Source of the DNA: DASSWB01 sp035705495
GTDB taxonomy: Bacteria > Bacteroidota > Bacteroidia > Flavobacteriales > Flavobacteriaceae
NCBI GenBank assembly: GCA_035705495.1
Contig: DASSWB010000090.1
Span: 1 to 36,820, forward strand
Length of the DNA: 36,820 nucleotides
Reading direction: 5' to 3'
Part shown: piece after piece, positions 7,865 to 16,659 of the stretch
Layout of the letters: each line of letters begins with the position of its first letter
Numbering within the stretch: the first letter of the stretch is position 1
The notes under the pieces: model-generated
Database searches by the model: none
Seen by the model: the letters and a program-made list of their open reading frames with translations, nothing else
Told to the model about the DNA's origin: nothing
Program-made: the position numbers and the translations under genes

Positions 7865-10627
7865 ATGGAAAGATTTTCGTTTCTTAATGCAGCGCATACT
7901 TCTTACTTCGCCGATCTGTATGATCAATATTTGCAATTCCCCGACAGTGTAGAACCCAGTTGGAGAGCTTTTTTCCAAGGTTTCGATTTTGGAATGGAAC
8001 AAAACCCCACTTCAATTAATTTTGACCCCAACAACCTTCCGGATAAAGCCGTGATGTGTGAAGATGTTTTTAATGAATTCAGGGTTGTAAAACTGATTGA
8101 TGCCTACAGAACACGCGGTCATTTATTTACCCGAACAAATCCGGTTAGGGAACGCAGAAAATATGCGCCAACTTTGGAAAAGGAAAATTTTGGCTTGTCA
8201 GATCACGATCTGGAAAAAACATTCAATGCAGGTGAGATTCTGGGAATGGGAGTGAGCACATTGAAAGACATTATTGCGCATCTTGAAAAAGTTTACTGCC
8301 AATCTATTGGTATTGAATATATGTACATGCGGGAGCCGAAAGAAGTTAATTGGATTCAGGACAAGCTGAATGTCAATGAAAATCATCCAAACTTCAGCGC
8401 TGAACAGAAAAAACATATTTTAAAAAAATTAAATGAAGCCGTTTCATTTGAAAATTTCTTGCACACCAAATACGTCGGGCAGAAAAGATTTTCTTTGGAA
8501 GGTGGTGAGAGTTTAATCCCCGCACTGGATGCAATTATTGAGCGAGCCGCCGATTTAGGAGTGGGAGATTTCGTAATGGGAATGGCGCATAGAGGTCGGT
8601 TAAGTACCTTGACCAATATCTTCGGAAAAAGTGCAAAGGATATTTTCAGTGAATTCGACGGGAAAGATTACGAGCAGGATATATTTGATGGTGATGTTAA
8701 ATATCATTTAGGCTGGACGGCTTCCAGAAAAACAGATAACGGAAAAGAAATTAACCTGAACATCGCGCCCAATCCTTCACATCTTGAAACCGTAGGAGCT
8801 GTAGTGCAAGGTATTGCAAGAGGAAAACAAGATAGAAGATATAAATCTGAATATTCCAAAGTGCTGCCTATTGTTGTTCATGGTGATGCTGCAATTGCCG
8901 GACAGGGAATTGTTTACGAAATTATACAAATGGCACAATTGGATGGTTATAAAACCGGAGGAACCATTCATATAGTTATCAATAATCAGATAGGTTTTAC
9001 TACCAATTATTTGGATGCCAGATCTTCAATTTATTGTACCGATGTAGCAAAGGTTACTTCATCTCCGGTACTTCACGTAAATGCCGATGATGCCGAAGCA
9101 GTTGTGCATGCCGTTCTTTTTGCACTGGATTTTAGAATGCAATTCGGTAAAGATGTTTTCATCGATTTATTGGGTTATAGAAAATATGGTCATAACGAAG
9201 GAGATGAACCGAGATTTACGCAACCAAAATTGTATAAGGCAATTTCCAAACATAAAAATCCGCGTGATCTTTATGCAGAAAAACTGATTTCCCAGAAGGT
9301 AATTGAAGACAATTATCTTTCCAAGTTAGAAGAAGATTATAAGCAGGCTTTGGAAGAAAGTTTGGAAAATTCGAGAAAAGAAGAGGTGACCATAATCACT
9401 CCAATAATGCAAGATGAATGGGAGGGATTAAAATATGTTCAGGAAGATGAAATGATGAAAGAGGTAGATACCACTTTCAACATTGAAAAATTGACGGAAT
9501 TAGCAAAGGTGATAACCAAATTACCGAAAGACAAAAAGTTCTTGAGGAAAATTGAAAGATTGATTGAAGCCAGACATAAAATGTTTTTTGAAGACAATCA
9601 ATTGGATTGGGCCATGGGCGAACTCTTGGCTTACGCAACCCTTTTATCCGAAGGATATCACGTACGAATTAGTGGGCAGGATGTTGAACGCGGAACTTTC
9701 TCCCATAGGCATGCGGTTATAAAATCTGAAGACAGTGAAGAAGAAATCGTTTTATTGAACAATCTAGAAGCGGACCAGGGAGCGTTCAATATTTTCAATT
9801 CATTGCTTTCGGAATATGCGGTTGTCGGATTTGATTATGGTTATGCAATGGCTTCTCCAAAAACATTGACGATCTGGGAGGCGCAATTTGGCGACTTCAG
9901 CAATGGAGCGCAAATAATGATAGATCAATATATTTCGGCGGCCGAGGATAAATGGAAATTGCAAAACGGGCTTGTTATGTTCTTGCCCCATGGATATGAA
10001 GGCCAAGGAGCAGAGCATTCTTCTGGAAGAATGGAAAGATACTTACAACTTTGTGCAAGTGATAACATGTTTATAGCTGATTGTACAACTCCGGCCAACA
10101 TGTATCATCTTTTGCGCAGACAAATGAAAGTGGATTACAGAAAACCATTGATTATCTTTACACCTAAAAGTTTATTGAGACACCCGCAAGCTATTTCCAC
10201 AAAAGAGGAATTTGCCAATGGTAGTTTTCAAATGATTATTGATGATGAAAAGGCTGATGTTGAAAAAATTAAATCAGTTGTTTTCTGTACGGGTAAATTT
10301 TATTACGATTTATTCGAAGCCAGGGAGGAACAAAACCGTGATGATGTAGCACTTGTTCGAATTGAACAATTGTTTCCATTGCCATCAGACAAAATAAAGG
10401 AAGTTATCAAGAAATATAAAAATGCAGATGACGTTGTTTGGGCACAAGAAGAACCACGAAATATGGGGGCCTACAGCCATCTATTATTGCATTTGGAAGA
10501 GACAAAAAGTTGGCGGGTTTGCAGTCGGAAATTTTATGGCGCGCCTGCTTCGGGAAGTTCGGTAAGATTTAAAAAACGTCATGCCAAAGTAATTGAAAGT
10601 GTATTTAATAAAGATTTAAACGAATAA
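7865..10627 (+). CDS. sucA: 2-oxoglutarate dehydrogenase E1 component
   Basis: Thiamine-diphosphate decarboxylase subunit (920 aa) of the TCA-cycle 2-oxoglutarate dehydrogenase complex. The N-terminus carries the OGDH-specific segment (FADLYDQYLQFPDSVEPSWRA needs the first 35 residues). The thiamine-diphosphate region has HGDAAIAGQG near residue 340 and NNQIGFTT. The transketolase-type pyrimidine domain follows (QDVERGTFSHRHAV, then GYEGQGAEHSSGR) and the C-terminal domain ends the protein. ATG 7865 was chosen because it begins the conserved N-terminal motif; a GTG at 7805 would add 20 residues and precede the -7 box. sucB follows after 40 bases, so the two are co-transcribed; E3 is not in the window. 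Confidence 0.98.
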   Translation: MERFSFLNAAHTSYFADLYDQYLQFPDSVEPSWRAFFQGFDFGMEQNPTSINFDPNNLPDKAVMCEDVFNEFRVVKLIDAYRTRGHLFTRTNPVRERRKYAPTLEKENFGLSDHDLEKTFNAGEILGMGVSTLKDIIAHLEKVYCQSIGIEYMYMREPKEVNWIQDKLNVNENHPNFSAEQKKHILKKLNEAVSFENFLHTKYVGQKRFSLEGGESLIPALDAIIERAADLGVGDFVMGMAHRGRLSTLTNIFGKSAKDIFSEFDGKDYEQDIFDGDVKYHLGWTASRKTDNGKEINLNIAPNPSHLETVGAVVQGIARGKQDRRYKSEYSKVLPIVVHGDAAIAGQGIVYEIIQMAQLDGYKTGGTIHIVINNQIGFTTNYLDARSSIYCTDVAKVTSSPVLHVNADDAEAVVHAVLFALDFRMQFGKDVFIDLLGYRKYGHNEGDEPRFTQPKLYKAISKHKNPRDLYAEKLISQKVIEDNYLSKLEEDYKQALEESLENSRKEEVTIITPIMQDEWEGLKYVQEDEMMKEVDTTFNIEKLTELAKVITKLPKDKKFLRKIERLIEARHKMFFEDNQLDWAMGELLAYATLLSEGYHVRISGQDVERGTFSHRHAVIKSEDSEEEIVLLNNLEADQGAFNIFNSLLSEYAVVGFDYGYAMASPKTLTIWEAQFGDFSNGAQIMIDQYISAAEDKWKLQNGLVMFLPHGYEGQGAEHSSGRMERYLQLCASDNMFIADCTTPANMYHLLRRQMKVDYRKPLIIFTPKSLLRHPQAISTKEEFANGSFQMIIDDEKADVEKIKSVVFCTGKFYYDLFEAREEQNRDDVALVRIEQLFPLPSDKIKEVIKKYKNADDVVWAQEEPRNMGAYSHLLLHLEETKSWRVCSRKFYGAPASGSSVRFKKRHAKVIESVFNKDLNE

Positions 10628-10667
10628 AAATAACCAACCTGATTTTCAGGAAATAAAAAAAGAACAC

Positions 10668-11906
10668 ATGGCTTTAGAAATGAAAGTCCCTTCTCCGGGA
10701 GAATCTATAACAGAAGTAGAAATTGCACAATGGCTTGTTGCAGATGGTGACTACGTAGAAAAAGACCAGCCAATTGCTGAGGTTGACAGTGACAAGGCTA
10801 CACTCGAATTACCTGCGGAAGCAAGTGGAATAATTACCTTAAAGGCTGAAGAAGGAGATGCCGTGGCCGTAGGGCAAGTGGTTTGTTTGATTGATACCGA
10901 TGCTGCTAAACCAGGATCGAATTCAAAGAATGACTCTGCAGCAAAAGAAGAGCCTAAAAAAGAGGCTTCCGAACCTAAAAAAGAGGAACCTAAAAAAGAG
11001 GAGCCAAAGGAAACGGAAGAAAAAACATACGCTACCGGAACACCTTCACCCGCAGCCAAGAAAATTTTGGAGGAAAAAAATGTTGAGGCAAAAGATGTGA
11101 AGGGAACAGGTCGTGACGGCAGAATTACCAAGGAAGATGCTAGTTCGGCAAAACCTTCTATGGGAACTCCTGGACAGGGCAAAAGAGGTGAAGAAAGGAA
11201 AAAAATGTCGATGTTGCGCCGTAAAGTAGCTGAACGACTGGTAAGTGCGAAAAACGAAACCGCCATGCTTACCACTTTCAACGAAGTGGATATGTCGGCG
11301 ATTTTTTCTTTAAGAAATCAATATAAGGAGGAATTCAAGGAAAAGCACGGTGTAGGTCTTGGTTTCATGTCATTCTTCACTTTGGCAGTGGTAAGAGCTT
11401 TGGAACTTTATCCAGATGTGAATTCAATGATAGATGGTGATTACCAAATAAAATACGATTACGCAGATATCAGCATTGCCGTTTCTGGTCCTAAAGGCTT
11501 GATGGTTCCTGTAATGCGAAATGTAGAGAATATGAGCTTCCGTGCGGTTGAAGCTGAGGTGAAACGATTGGCGTTAAGAGCAAGGGATGGTCAAATTACA
11601 GTTGACGAAATGACCGGTGGGACTTTCACGATTTCAAACGGTGGTGTTTTTGGTTCTATGTTATCAACGCCGATTATCAATCCTCCGCAAAGTGGTATCT
11701 TGGGAATGCACAATATCGTGGAACGACCTGTGGCTGTTGATGGCCATGTAGAAATCCGACCAGTAATGTTCGTCGCACTTTCTTATGACCATAGAGTTAT
11801 TGACGGTCGTGAGTCTGTTGGTTTCTTGGTTGCAGTGAAGGAAGCCCTCGAAAATCCTGAAGAACTGTTAATGGACAACGACGTTAAACGCGCTTTGGAA
11901 CTTTAA
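10668..11906 (+). CDS. sucB: Dihydrolipoyl succinyltransferase, E2 of 2-oxoglutarate dehydrogenase
   Basis: E2 core enzyme, 412 aa. Domains: a lipoyl domain (residues 1-76) with the lipoylated Lys43 in DKATLEL; a charged flexible linker (about 80-120) built from repeated EEPKKE units; an E1/E3-binding domain (about 126-158, SPAAKKILEEK...GRDGRITKED); and the catalytic acyltransferase domain with His375 and Asp379 in SYDHRVIDG. Only one lipoyl domain, as usual for the succinyl form. It is the second gene of sucA-sucB and ends before a strong terminator at 11934-11963. Confidence 0.98.
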   Translation: MALEMKVPSPGESITEVEIAQWLVADGDYVEKDQPIAEVDSDKATLELPAEASGIITLKAEEGDAVAVGQVVCLIDTDAAKPGSNSKNDSAAKEEPKKEASEPKKEEPKKEEPKETEEKTYATGTPSPAAKKILEEKNVEAKDVKGTGRDGRITKEDASSAKPSMGTPGQGKRGEERKKMSMLRRKVAERLVSAKNETAMLTTFNEVDMSAIFSLRNQYKEEFKEKHGVGLGFMSFFTLAVVRALELYPDVNSMIDGDYQIKYDYADISIAVSGPKGLMVPVMRNVENMSFRAVEAEVKRLALRARDGQITVDEMTGGTFTISNGGVFGSMLSTPIINPPQSGILGMHNIVERPVAVDGHVEIRPVMFVALSYDHRVIDGRESVGFLVAVKEALENPEELLMDNDVKRALEL

Positions 11907-11933
11907 TTTTTTAAAATTAAAAAGTGTGCAATA

Positions 11934-11963
11934 TAAAAAAGGGAGCATTGCTCCCTTTTTTTG
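11934..11963. terminator. Rho-independent terminator after sucB (bidirectional)
   Basis: Stem GGGAGC/GCTCCC (11941-11955) with loop ATT, flanked by an A-run on the left and a run of T on the right, so it can work for sucB and for the convergent protease gene. Confidence 0.9.
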
Positions 11964-11997
11964 TTGTATTAAAGTACCAAAATCCCTTTTGACAAGT

Positions 11998-12432
11998 CTA
12001 TTTTAAAAACAAATAACCTTTTTTATAATCGATAACCGCTTTTCCTCTTTGTAGGATGTCGGCACCAATAATTCCGTGCACTTTCTTGGCTTTATGCGTA
12101 ACAAGTGCCTCATTTACATGCCGCAAATCAAAAAGCACAAAATCGATTTTTGATTTTTTCCATTTCTGAATTTCAATTTTATTTTTTTGAGAAAGTTGTG
12201 TCAGCATATTTGCAGCACCGGCACCTGCAGCTCTTATTTCACTTTCTTCGGCATTAAGTTTAAAATGCTCAATCGCATCAAATCCAATACACGAACTGGA
12301 AGCACCTGTATCAACCAAAAACATGCCTTCTATTCCATTTATTTTTGCACCGACCTCCAAATGATTGGTTTGGGTAGTTTTCATTTTTATCCTGTGATAA
12401 CCTTTAGCTTCCAAGAATTCTTTAAGGGACAT
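11998..12432 (-). CDS. Retropepsin-like aspartic protease domain protein
   Basis: 144 aa with the single-domain aspartyl protease motif FLVDTGASSSCIG (catalytic Asp-Thr-Gly) and the second hydrophobic Gly motif HGIIGADIL, as in bacterial retropepsin-like proteins that work as dimers. No signal peptide is evident, so cytoplasmic; the substrate is unknown. ATG 12432 was chosen because the -7 box at 12446-12453 would put transcription start just upstream of it; the in-frame TTG at 12462 would lie upstream of that transcript. The gene is divergent from tatD with overlapping promoter space. Confidence 0.82.
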   Translation of the reverse strand: MSLKEFLEAKGYHRIKMKTTQTNHLEVGAKINGIEGMFLVDTGASSSCIGFDAIEHFKLNAEESEIRAAGAGAANMLTQLSQKNKIEIQKWKKSKIDFVLFDLRHVNEALVTHKAKKVHGIIGADILQRGKAVIDYKKGYLFLK

Positions 12433-12445
12433 TCGCTTTTTTCTG

Positions 12446-12453
12446 CAAATATA
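12446..12453 (-). promoter_or_regulatory. -7 box of the retropepsin gene
   Basis: Minus-strand TATATTTG, 13 bases before ATG 12432. It is back to back with the tatD -7 box at 12470-12477, so the two promoters share about 25 bases. Confidence 0.5.
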
Positions 12454-12469
12454 GGTTTTCAAAATAATT

Positions 12470-12477
12470 TACCTTTG
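12470..12477 (+). promoter_or_regulatory. -7 box of tatD, nearly at the start codon
   Basis: TACCTTTG fits TAnnTTTG and ends only 5 bases before ATG 12483, so the transcript may be leaderless or nearly so. Confidence 0.5.
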
Positions 12478-12482
12478 TGCCC

Positions 12483-13250
12483 ATGATTTTAACAGATACA
12501 CATACACATTTATATTCCGAAGAGTTTAAAGATGATCGGGAAGAGATAATTCAAAACGCGTTGCGGGAAGGTGTGAAACGATTTTTTGTTCCCGCAATAG
12601 ATTCTTCCTATGTAGAAGCTATGTATCAACTTGAAAAAAATTATTCGCAGCATGTTTTTCTAATGGCGGGTTTGCACCCAACATCGGTTAAAGAGAATTT
12701 TCAGGAAGAACTTCAGCTTGTAGAGAAACAACTTCAGCAAAGAGAATTTGTCGCTATTGGGGAAATAGGAATCGATTTGTATTGGGATCAAACTTTTTTA
12801 AAACAGCAACAAGAAGCATTTCAATATCAAATCCGACTTGCGAAAAAATATGGATTGCCAATTGTGATCCATTGTCGGGAAGCTTTTGAAGAAATTTTTC
12901 AGATTTTGGAAATAGAAAAAGCAGATGATTTACGCGGAATTTTTCACTGCTTTACCGGAACAAAAGAACAAGCTGAACGTGCACTTTCTTATAATATGAA
13001 ACTGGGGATTGGAGGGGTAGTGACTTTTAAAAATGGAAAAATTGATCGGTTTTTAGATGAAATTCCATTAAAACATATCGTTCTAGAAACAGATTCTCCT
13101 TATTTGGCCCCAGCACCCTTTCGCGGAAAACGAAACGAAAGTTCTTATTTGACTAAAATAGCGGAAAAAGTTGCCGAAATTTACGAAATGCCATTTGAAG
13201 AAATTGCCCGTATCACAACTAAAAATTCCGAAGATATATTTGGGGTTTAA
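12483..13250 (+). CDS. TatD-family metal-dependent hydrolase (deoxyribonuclease)
   Basis: 255-aa TIM-barrel metallohydrolase of the TatD/YcfH DNase family. Metal ligands are visible in order: THTHL at the N-terminus, Glu in IGEIGIDLYWD, His in VIHCREAF, His in FHCFTG and Asp in ETDSPYLAP. Length fits the family. ATG 12483 (MILTDTHTHL) was preferred over GTG 12477, which falls on the end of the -7 box. It heads a run with the acyltransferase (55-base gap) and asparaginase genes, though the next gene has its own -7 box. Confidence 0.93.
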   Translation: MILTDTHTHLYSEEFKDDREEIIQNALREGVKRFFVPAIDSSYVEAMYQLEKNYSQHVFLMAGLHPTSVKENFQEELQLVEKQLQQREFVAIGEIGIDLYWDQTFLKQQQEAFQYQIRLAKKYGLPIVIHCREAFEEIFQILEIEKADDLRGIFHCFTGTKEQAERALSYNMKLGIGGVVTFKNGKIDRFLDEIPLKHIVLETDSPYLAPAPFRGKRNESSYLTKIAEKVAEIYEMPFEEIARITTKNSEDIFGV

Positions 13251-13266
13251 TGTGCGGAATTCTTTT

Positions 13267-13274
13267 TAATTTTG
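13267..13274 (+). promoter_or_regulatory. -7 box before the acyltransferase gene
   Basis: TAATTTTG, 31 bases before the GTG start at 13306 and 17 bases after the tatD stop. Confidence 0.4.
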
Positions 13275-13305
13275 TTCATTTGTCGTAATAACAATTAGTG
13301 CCAGA

Positions 13306-14442
13306 GTGTCAGAATTTGATAATATAAGGTTTTACAAAGATGAAGAAGTGCAAGGTGCGCTTCAGGAGTATAAAAAGCATCCTATGATCAAGGCGCTGCT
13401 TCATTTTACATTTCCAAAAAAACCGATGGATGTTATTTATGAGACGTTGAAAGAGTGCCATTCCATTCGTGACTTTCAAACGGAAATCATTTACCATTCG
13501 GTGCAAAAAGTTTTGGAAAAAAGTTCCGAAGGTTTGTCTTATGAAGGTTTTGAGAAATTGAAAAAGGACGAATCTTATCTTTTTATTTCGAATCATCGCG
13601 ATATTATTTTAGATACCTCATTATTGAATTGCACTCTTTTTGAAAATGATCTCGTAATGACGGCTTCTGCAATCGGGGATAATTTGGTTCAGAAACCATT
13701 TCTGATGGCGTTATCAAAACTCAACCGAAATTTTTTGGTTCAGAGAAACTTGCCGCCAAGGGAAATGTTAAAGAGTTCGCAAAATCTTTCGCTTTATATT
13801 AAAAAATTGCTTCTTGAAGATAAACGATCTGTTTGGATGGCCCAAAGGGAAGGAAGAACAAAAGACGGAAGCGATGTAACCCAGCAAGGGGTTTTAAAAA
13901 TGCTGGCAATGGCCAAGGGGAAAGAATCCCTGCCAGAATATTTTTCGAAATTGAAAATTGTGCCGGTGGCAATTTCATATGAATTCGATCCAACCGATAT
14001 CATGAAAATGTCGGAATTGATTGCGAAAAAACTTCAAAAAGCATACGTGAAAACTGCCAATGAAGATTTTATTTCAATTTTAAAAGGCGCAATAGGAAAT
14101 AAGGGTCGGATTCACATAACTGCGGGTGAGATTTTCGATTCCAAAAAATTGGGAAAAGTAGTTGATGAAGATGCTCCGATGAATGAACAATTACAAGGTA
14201 TTGCTACCGCGATAGATGAAAATATTTACAATAACTATAAACTTTGGCCATCAAACTATGTTGCCACAGATCTCTTAAACGAAGACAATAAATATGCGTC
14301 TTTTTATTCTCTTAAGGAAAAGCGACAGTTTGAAAGAAGAGTGTCTAAAAGAGTAGATGAGAGCGATCCTATCGCTAGAAACAGTTACTTGCTGATGTAT
14401 GCCAATCCTGTATTGAATAGGGAAGGATTAAAATTGAAATAA
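13306..14442 (+). CDS. 1-acylglycerol-3-phosphate acyltransferase family protein
   Basis: 378-aa PlsC/PlsB-superfamily acyltransferase, presumably in phospholipid synthesis at the inner membrane. The acyl-acceptor motif is ISNHRDIILD: His97 is followed by Asp at +2 and +6, so the classical HX4D spacing is not met exactly. A glycerol-phosphate-binding region follows (QREGRTKDG). It is longer than a minimal PlsC and has a C-terminal extension with an Arg/Lys-rich segment. The GTG at 13306 is the only start that keeps the N-terminal segment SEFDNIRFYKDEEVQ; the next Met is at residue 28. The stop overlaps the asparaginase ATG by one base (TAATG). Confidence 0.83.
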   Translation: MSEFDNIRFYKDEEVQGALQEYKKHPMIKALLHFTFPKKPMDVIYETLKECHSIRDFQTEIIYHSVQKVLEKSSEGLSYEGFEKLKKDESYLFISNHRDIILDTSLLNCTLFENDLVMTASAIGDNLVQKPFLMALSKLNRNFLVQRNLPPREMLKSSQNLSLYIKKLLLEDKRSVWMAQREGRTKDGSDVTQQGVLKMLAMAKGKESLPEYFSKLKIVPVAISYEFDPTDIMKMSELIAKKLQKAYVKTANEDFISILKGAIGNKGRIHITAGEIFDSKKLGKVVDEDAPMNEQLQGIATAIDENIYNNYKLWPSNYVATDLLNEDNKYASFYSLKEKRQFERRVSKRVDESDPIARNSYLLMYANPVLNREGLKLK

Positions 14443-15461
14443 TGGCAAAAATTCTGCTTATATACACTGGTGGGACCATAGGTATGATCAAAGACTATGA
14501 AACCGGCGTTTTAAAAGCTTTTGATTTTTCCGAACTTTTATTGAATATTCCGGAACTAAAATTACTTGAACACCAAATTGAAACTGTAAGTTTCGAAAAA
14601 CCTATAGATTCTTCCAATATGGATCCGCAACATTGGTTGAGAATCGCTGAAATTATCGAAGATACCTATAACGATTATGATGGTTTTGTTGTGCTCCATG
14701 GAAGTGATACAATGGCTTATTCTGCGTCGGCCCTAAGTTTCATGTTCGAAAATTTGAACAAACCAATTATTTTTACAGGCTCTCAACTACCAATAGGAGA
14801 TTTACGAACCGATGCAAAAGAAAATTTAATAACAAGCATTCAAATTGCCGGATTGCAAAAAGAAGGCAAGCCTGTTATTACTGAAGTAGGCTTGTATTTC
14901 GAATATAAATTATATAGGGGTAATAGAAGCACGAAGATAAATGCAGAGCACTTTGAGGCATTTGCTTCTCTAAATTACCCTGCTCTTGTGCAGTCTGGTG
15001 TGCATCTTTCTGTCAACTATCCAGCTCTTTTTAAATCGGACGAAAAGAAAAAACTTGTATTACACAAGAAGATGGAGCAGGAAATTATTATTGTGAAACT
15101 TTTCCCTGGTCTAAATGAATCAATCCTGAATCACATATTTTCTTTACCAGGTTTAAAAGGTGTGATTTTGGAGACATACGGTAGCGGGAACGCACCAACG
15201 AATAAGGAATTTTTGAAAATGTTGGAACAGAGAATTTCGGAAGGACTGGTTGTAATAAATGTAACACAGTGCAGTGGGGGGAGCGTTGCTATGGGGCTTT
15301 ATGAAACCAGTACACATTTAAAAAGTATTGGTGTGGTTTCGGGAAAAGATATAACCACAGAAGCGGCGGTTGTAAAATTAATGTATCTTTTGGGGAAGGA
15401 TTTGTCGCCTAAAGTTTTTAAAACCATTTTTGAAACTTCCTTACGGGGAGAAATGTTATAA
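14442..15461 (+). CDS. ansA: Type I (cytoplasmic) L-asparaginase
   Basis: 339 aa, hydrolyses asparagine to aspartate and ammonia. The N-terminal catalytic Thr12 is in IYTGGTIGM, the second Thr/Asp motif is VLHGSDTMAYSASALS, and GSQLPIGDLRTDAKEN is the typical active-site loop. No signal peptide, so it is the cytoplasmic form. Translation is coupled to the acyltransferase through a TAATG overlap. No terminator is obvious behind it; a tRNA promoter region follows. Confidence 0.95.
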   Translation: MAKILLIYTGGTIGMIKDYETGVLKAFDFSELLLNIPELKLLEHQIETVSFEKPIDSSNMDPQHWLRIAEIIEDTYNDYDGFVVLHGSDTMAYSASALSFMFENLNKPIIFTGSQLPIGDLRTDAKENLITSIQIAGLQKEGKPVITEVGLYFEYKLYRGNRSTKINAEHFEAFASLNYPALVQSGVHLSVNYPALFKSDEKKKLVLHKKMEQEIIIVKLFPGLNESILNHIFSLPGLKGVILETYGSGNAPTNKEFLKMLEQRISEGLVVINVTQCSGGSVAMGLYETSTHLKSIGVVSGKDITTEAAVVKLMYLLGKDLSPKVFKTIFETSLRGEML

Positions 15462-15478
15462 AAAATTAACGAGGCTTC

Positions 15479-15509
15479 TTTGATGGTTTTATATTTTTTT
15501 CGTTATTTG
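15479..15509 (+). promoter_or_regulatory. Possible promoter of tRNA-Ser
   Basis: TTTG at 15479-15482, a 21-base spacer and a degenerate -7 box TATTTG (15504-15509) lacking two positions of TAnnTTTG. It lies 28 bases before the tRNA. Confidence 0.35.
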
Positions 15510-15537
15510 CCGCCCGTTTCAGAATGAAGCAATTTTT

Positions 15538-15625
15538 AGAGAGGTGGCCGAGTGGTCGAAGGCGCACGCCTGGAAAGTGTGTATACGTCACAAGCGTATC
15601 GAGGGTTCGAATCCCTTCCTCTCTG
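15538..15625 (+). tRNA. tRNA-Ser(GGA)
   Basis: 88-nt class II tRNA. Acceptor AGAGAGG (15538-15544) pairs with CCTCTCT (15618-15624), discriminator G. The D arm holds AGTGGTCGAAGG, the anticodon loop is CTGGAAA with anticodon GGA, there is a long variable arm, and the T loop is TTCGAAT. No CCA is encoded. Confidence 0.97.
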
Positions 15626-15742
15626 CAATTTTTTAATTACTATTATTACAGTTCTTAAAAAATCTGGTTTTTCATGATATTTAATTCACTTTATATATTC
15701 ATTGAAAACCCTTTAATTTTTCTGGCGATAGGAAAAACAACC

Positions 15743-15760
15743 GTAAATCCTCCTCTCTGC
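15743..15760 (+). repeat. Partial copy of the tRNA-Ser 3' end
   Basis: The sequence AATCC followed by TCCTCTCTGC (15746-15760) repeats the last bases of tRNA-Ser (AATCC, two extra bases, TCCTCTCTGC at 15617-15626). The shared block is 10 identical bases, 15 with a two-base gap, 134 bases downstream. It may be a tRNA remnant or an old attachment site; chance is possible. Confidence 0.35.
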
Positions 15761-15828
15761 CAGCGTTTTTTTTAAAAGAATTATTTTATATCTTTAACCC
15801 CTTAATTAATTAAATCAAGAAAACAGTA

Positions 15829-16635
15829 ATGAAAAAAATTTTTTCAATTTTGGTAATCGCTACCATTATGGCATTTGGTGCTGTTAATGTAAATGCGAAT
15901 AATAATGTAAATACATTACCCGGTGCTATCGCAACTTTCATTCAGGATGAAGAGGCTGCAACAGCGACTACTCAGGCGGATGCCGAAGAAAGCGAAAATT
16001 TTCATCAAGAGTTAAAAAGACGTTTTATAGAAGGAGGGCCTGGGTTTATGGGCGTTATTCTTCTGTGTCTAATTTTAGGTTTGGCGATTGCGATAGAAAG
16101 AATTATATATTTAAATCTTGCCACAACAAATACAAAAAAGTTGGCACAAAATGTTGAAGATGCTCTTAATGGCGGGGGAATGGAAGCTGCTAAGGAAGTT
16201 TGTAGAAACACAAAGGGTCCGGTAGCATCTATATATTACCAAGGTTTGGATCGTGCAGATGAAAGTATTGATGCTGCTGAAAAGGCTGTTGTTGCCTATG
16301 GAGGGGTTCAAATGGGGCAATTGGAGAAAAATGTATCTTGGTTGAGTTTGTTTATCGCTTTGGCGCCCATGCTTGGATTCTTGGGAACCGTAATAGGGAT
16401 GATTCTTGCATTTGATAAAATTGAAGCTGCTGGGGATATGGAGCCTTCTTTAGTTGCTGGAGGTATCAAAGTAGCCTTGATTACGACAGTTTTTGGTTTA
16501 ATTGTTGCGATGATTCTTCAGATATTTTACAACTATATTATCGCTAAAATTGATAGCATCGTGAATGATATGGAAGATGCTTCAATTACTTTGATCGACA
16601 TCCTTGTGGATTACAAGAATAAAAGAAGAGTTTAA
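15829..16635 (+). CDS. exbB: MotA/TolQ/ExbB proton-channel protein
   Basis: 268-aa ExbB-like subunit that couples proton motive force to outer-membrane processes. A signal-like N-terminal hydrophobic segment (residues 4-22) is followed by a Thr/Ala/Glu-rich stretch. TM helices lie at about 73-96, 165-190 and 212-236. The signature LGFLGTVIGMILAFD and the GGIKVALITTVFGLIVAM helix are both present. First gene of an operon with a 4-TM protein and two exbD genes; a TATCTTTA box at 15789-15796 may be its promoter. The cleavable-looking N-terminal extension is common in Bacteroidetes homologues. Confidence 0.93.
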   Translation: MKKIFSILVIATIMAFGAVNVNANNNVNTLPGAIATFIQDEEAATATTQADAEESENFHQELKRRFIEGGPGFMGVILLCLILGLAIAIERIIYLNLATTNTKKLAQNVEDALNGGGMEAAKEVCRNTKGPVASIYYQGLDRADESIDAAEKAVVAYGGVQMGQLEKNVSWLSLFIALAPMLGFLGTVIGMILAFDKIEAAGDMEPSLVAGGIKVALITTVFGLIVAMILQIFYNYIIAKIDSIVNDMEDASITLIDILVDYKNKRRV

Positions 16636-16659
16636 TTAAAGGAACATAATAACAGTATT

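Noticed and set aside
10940..11020. Short tandem repeats in sucB coding for EEPKKE units
   Set aside because: Normal flexible linker between the lipoyl and binding domains of E2; no sign of a mobile or regulatory repeat.
10751..11281. 176-codon open frame on the minus strand
   Set aside because: It is antisense to sucB; its Ser/Phe-rich repeats mirror the EEPKKE linker codons.
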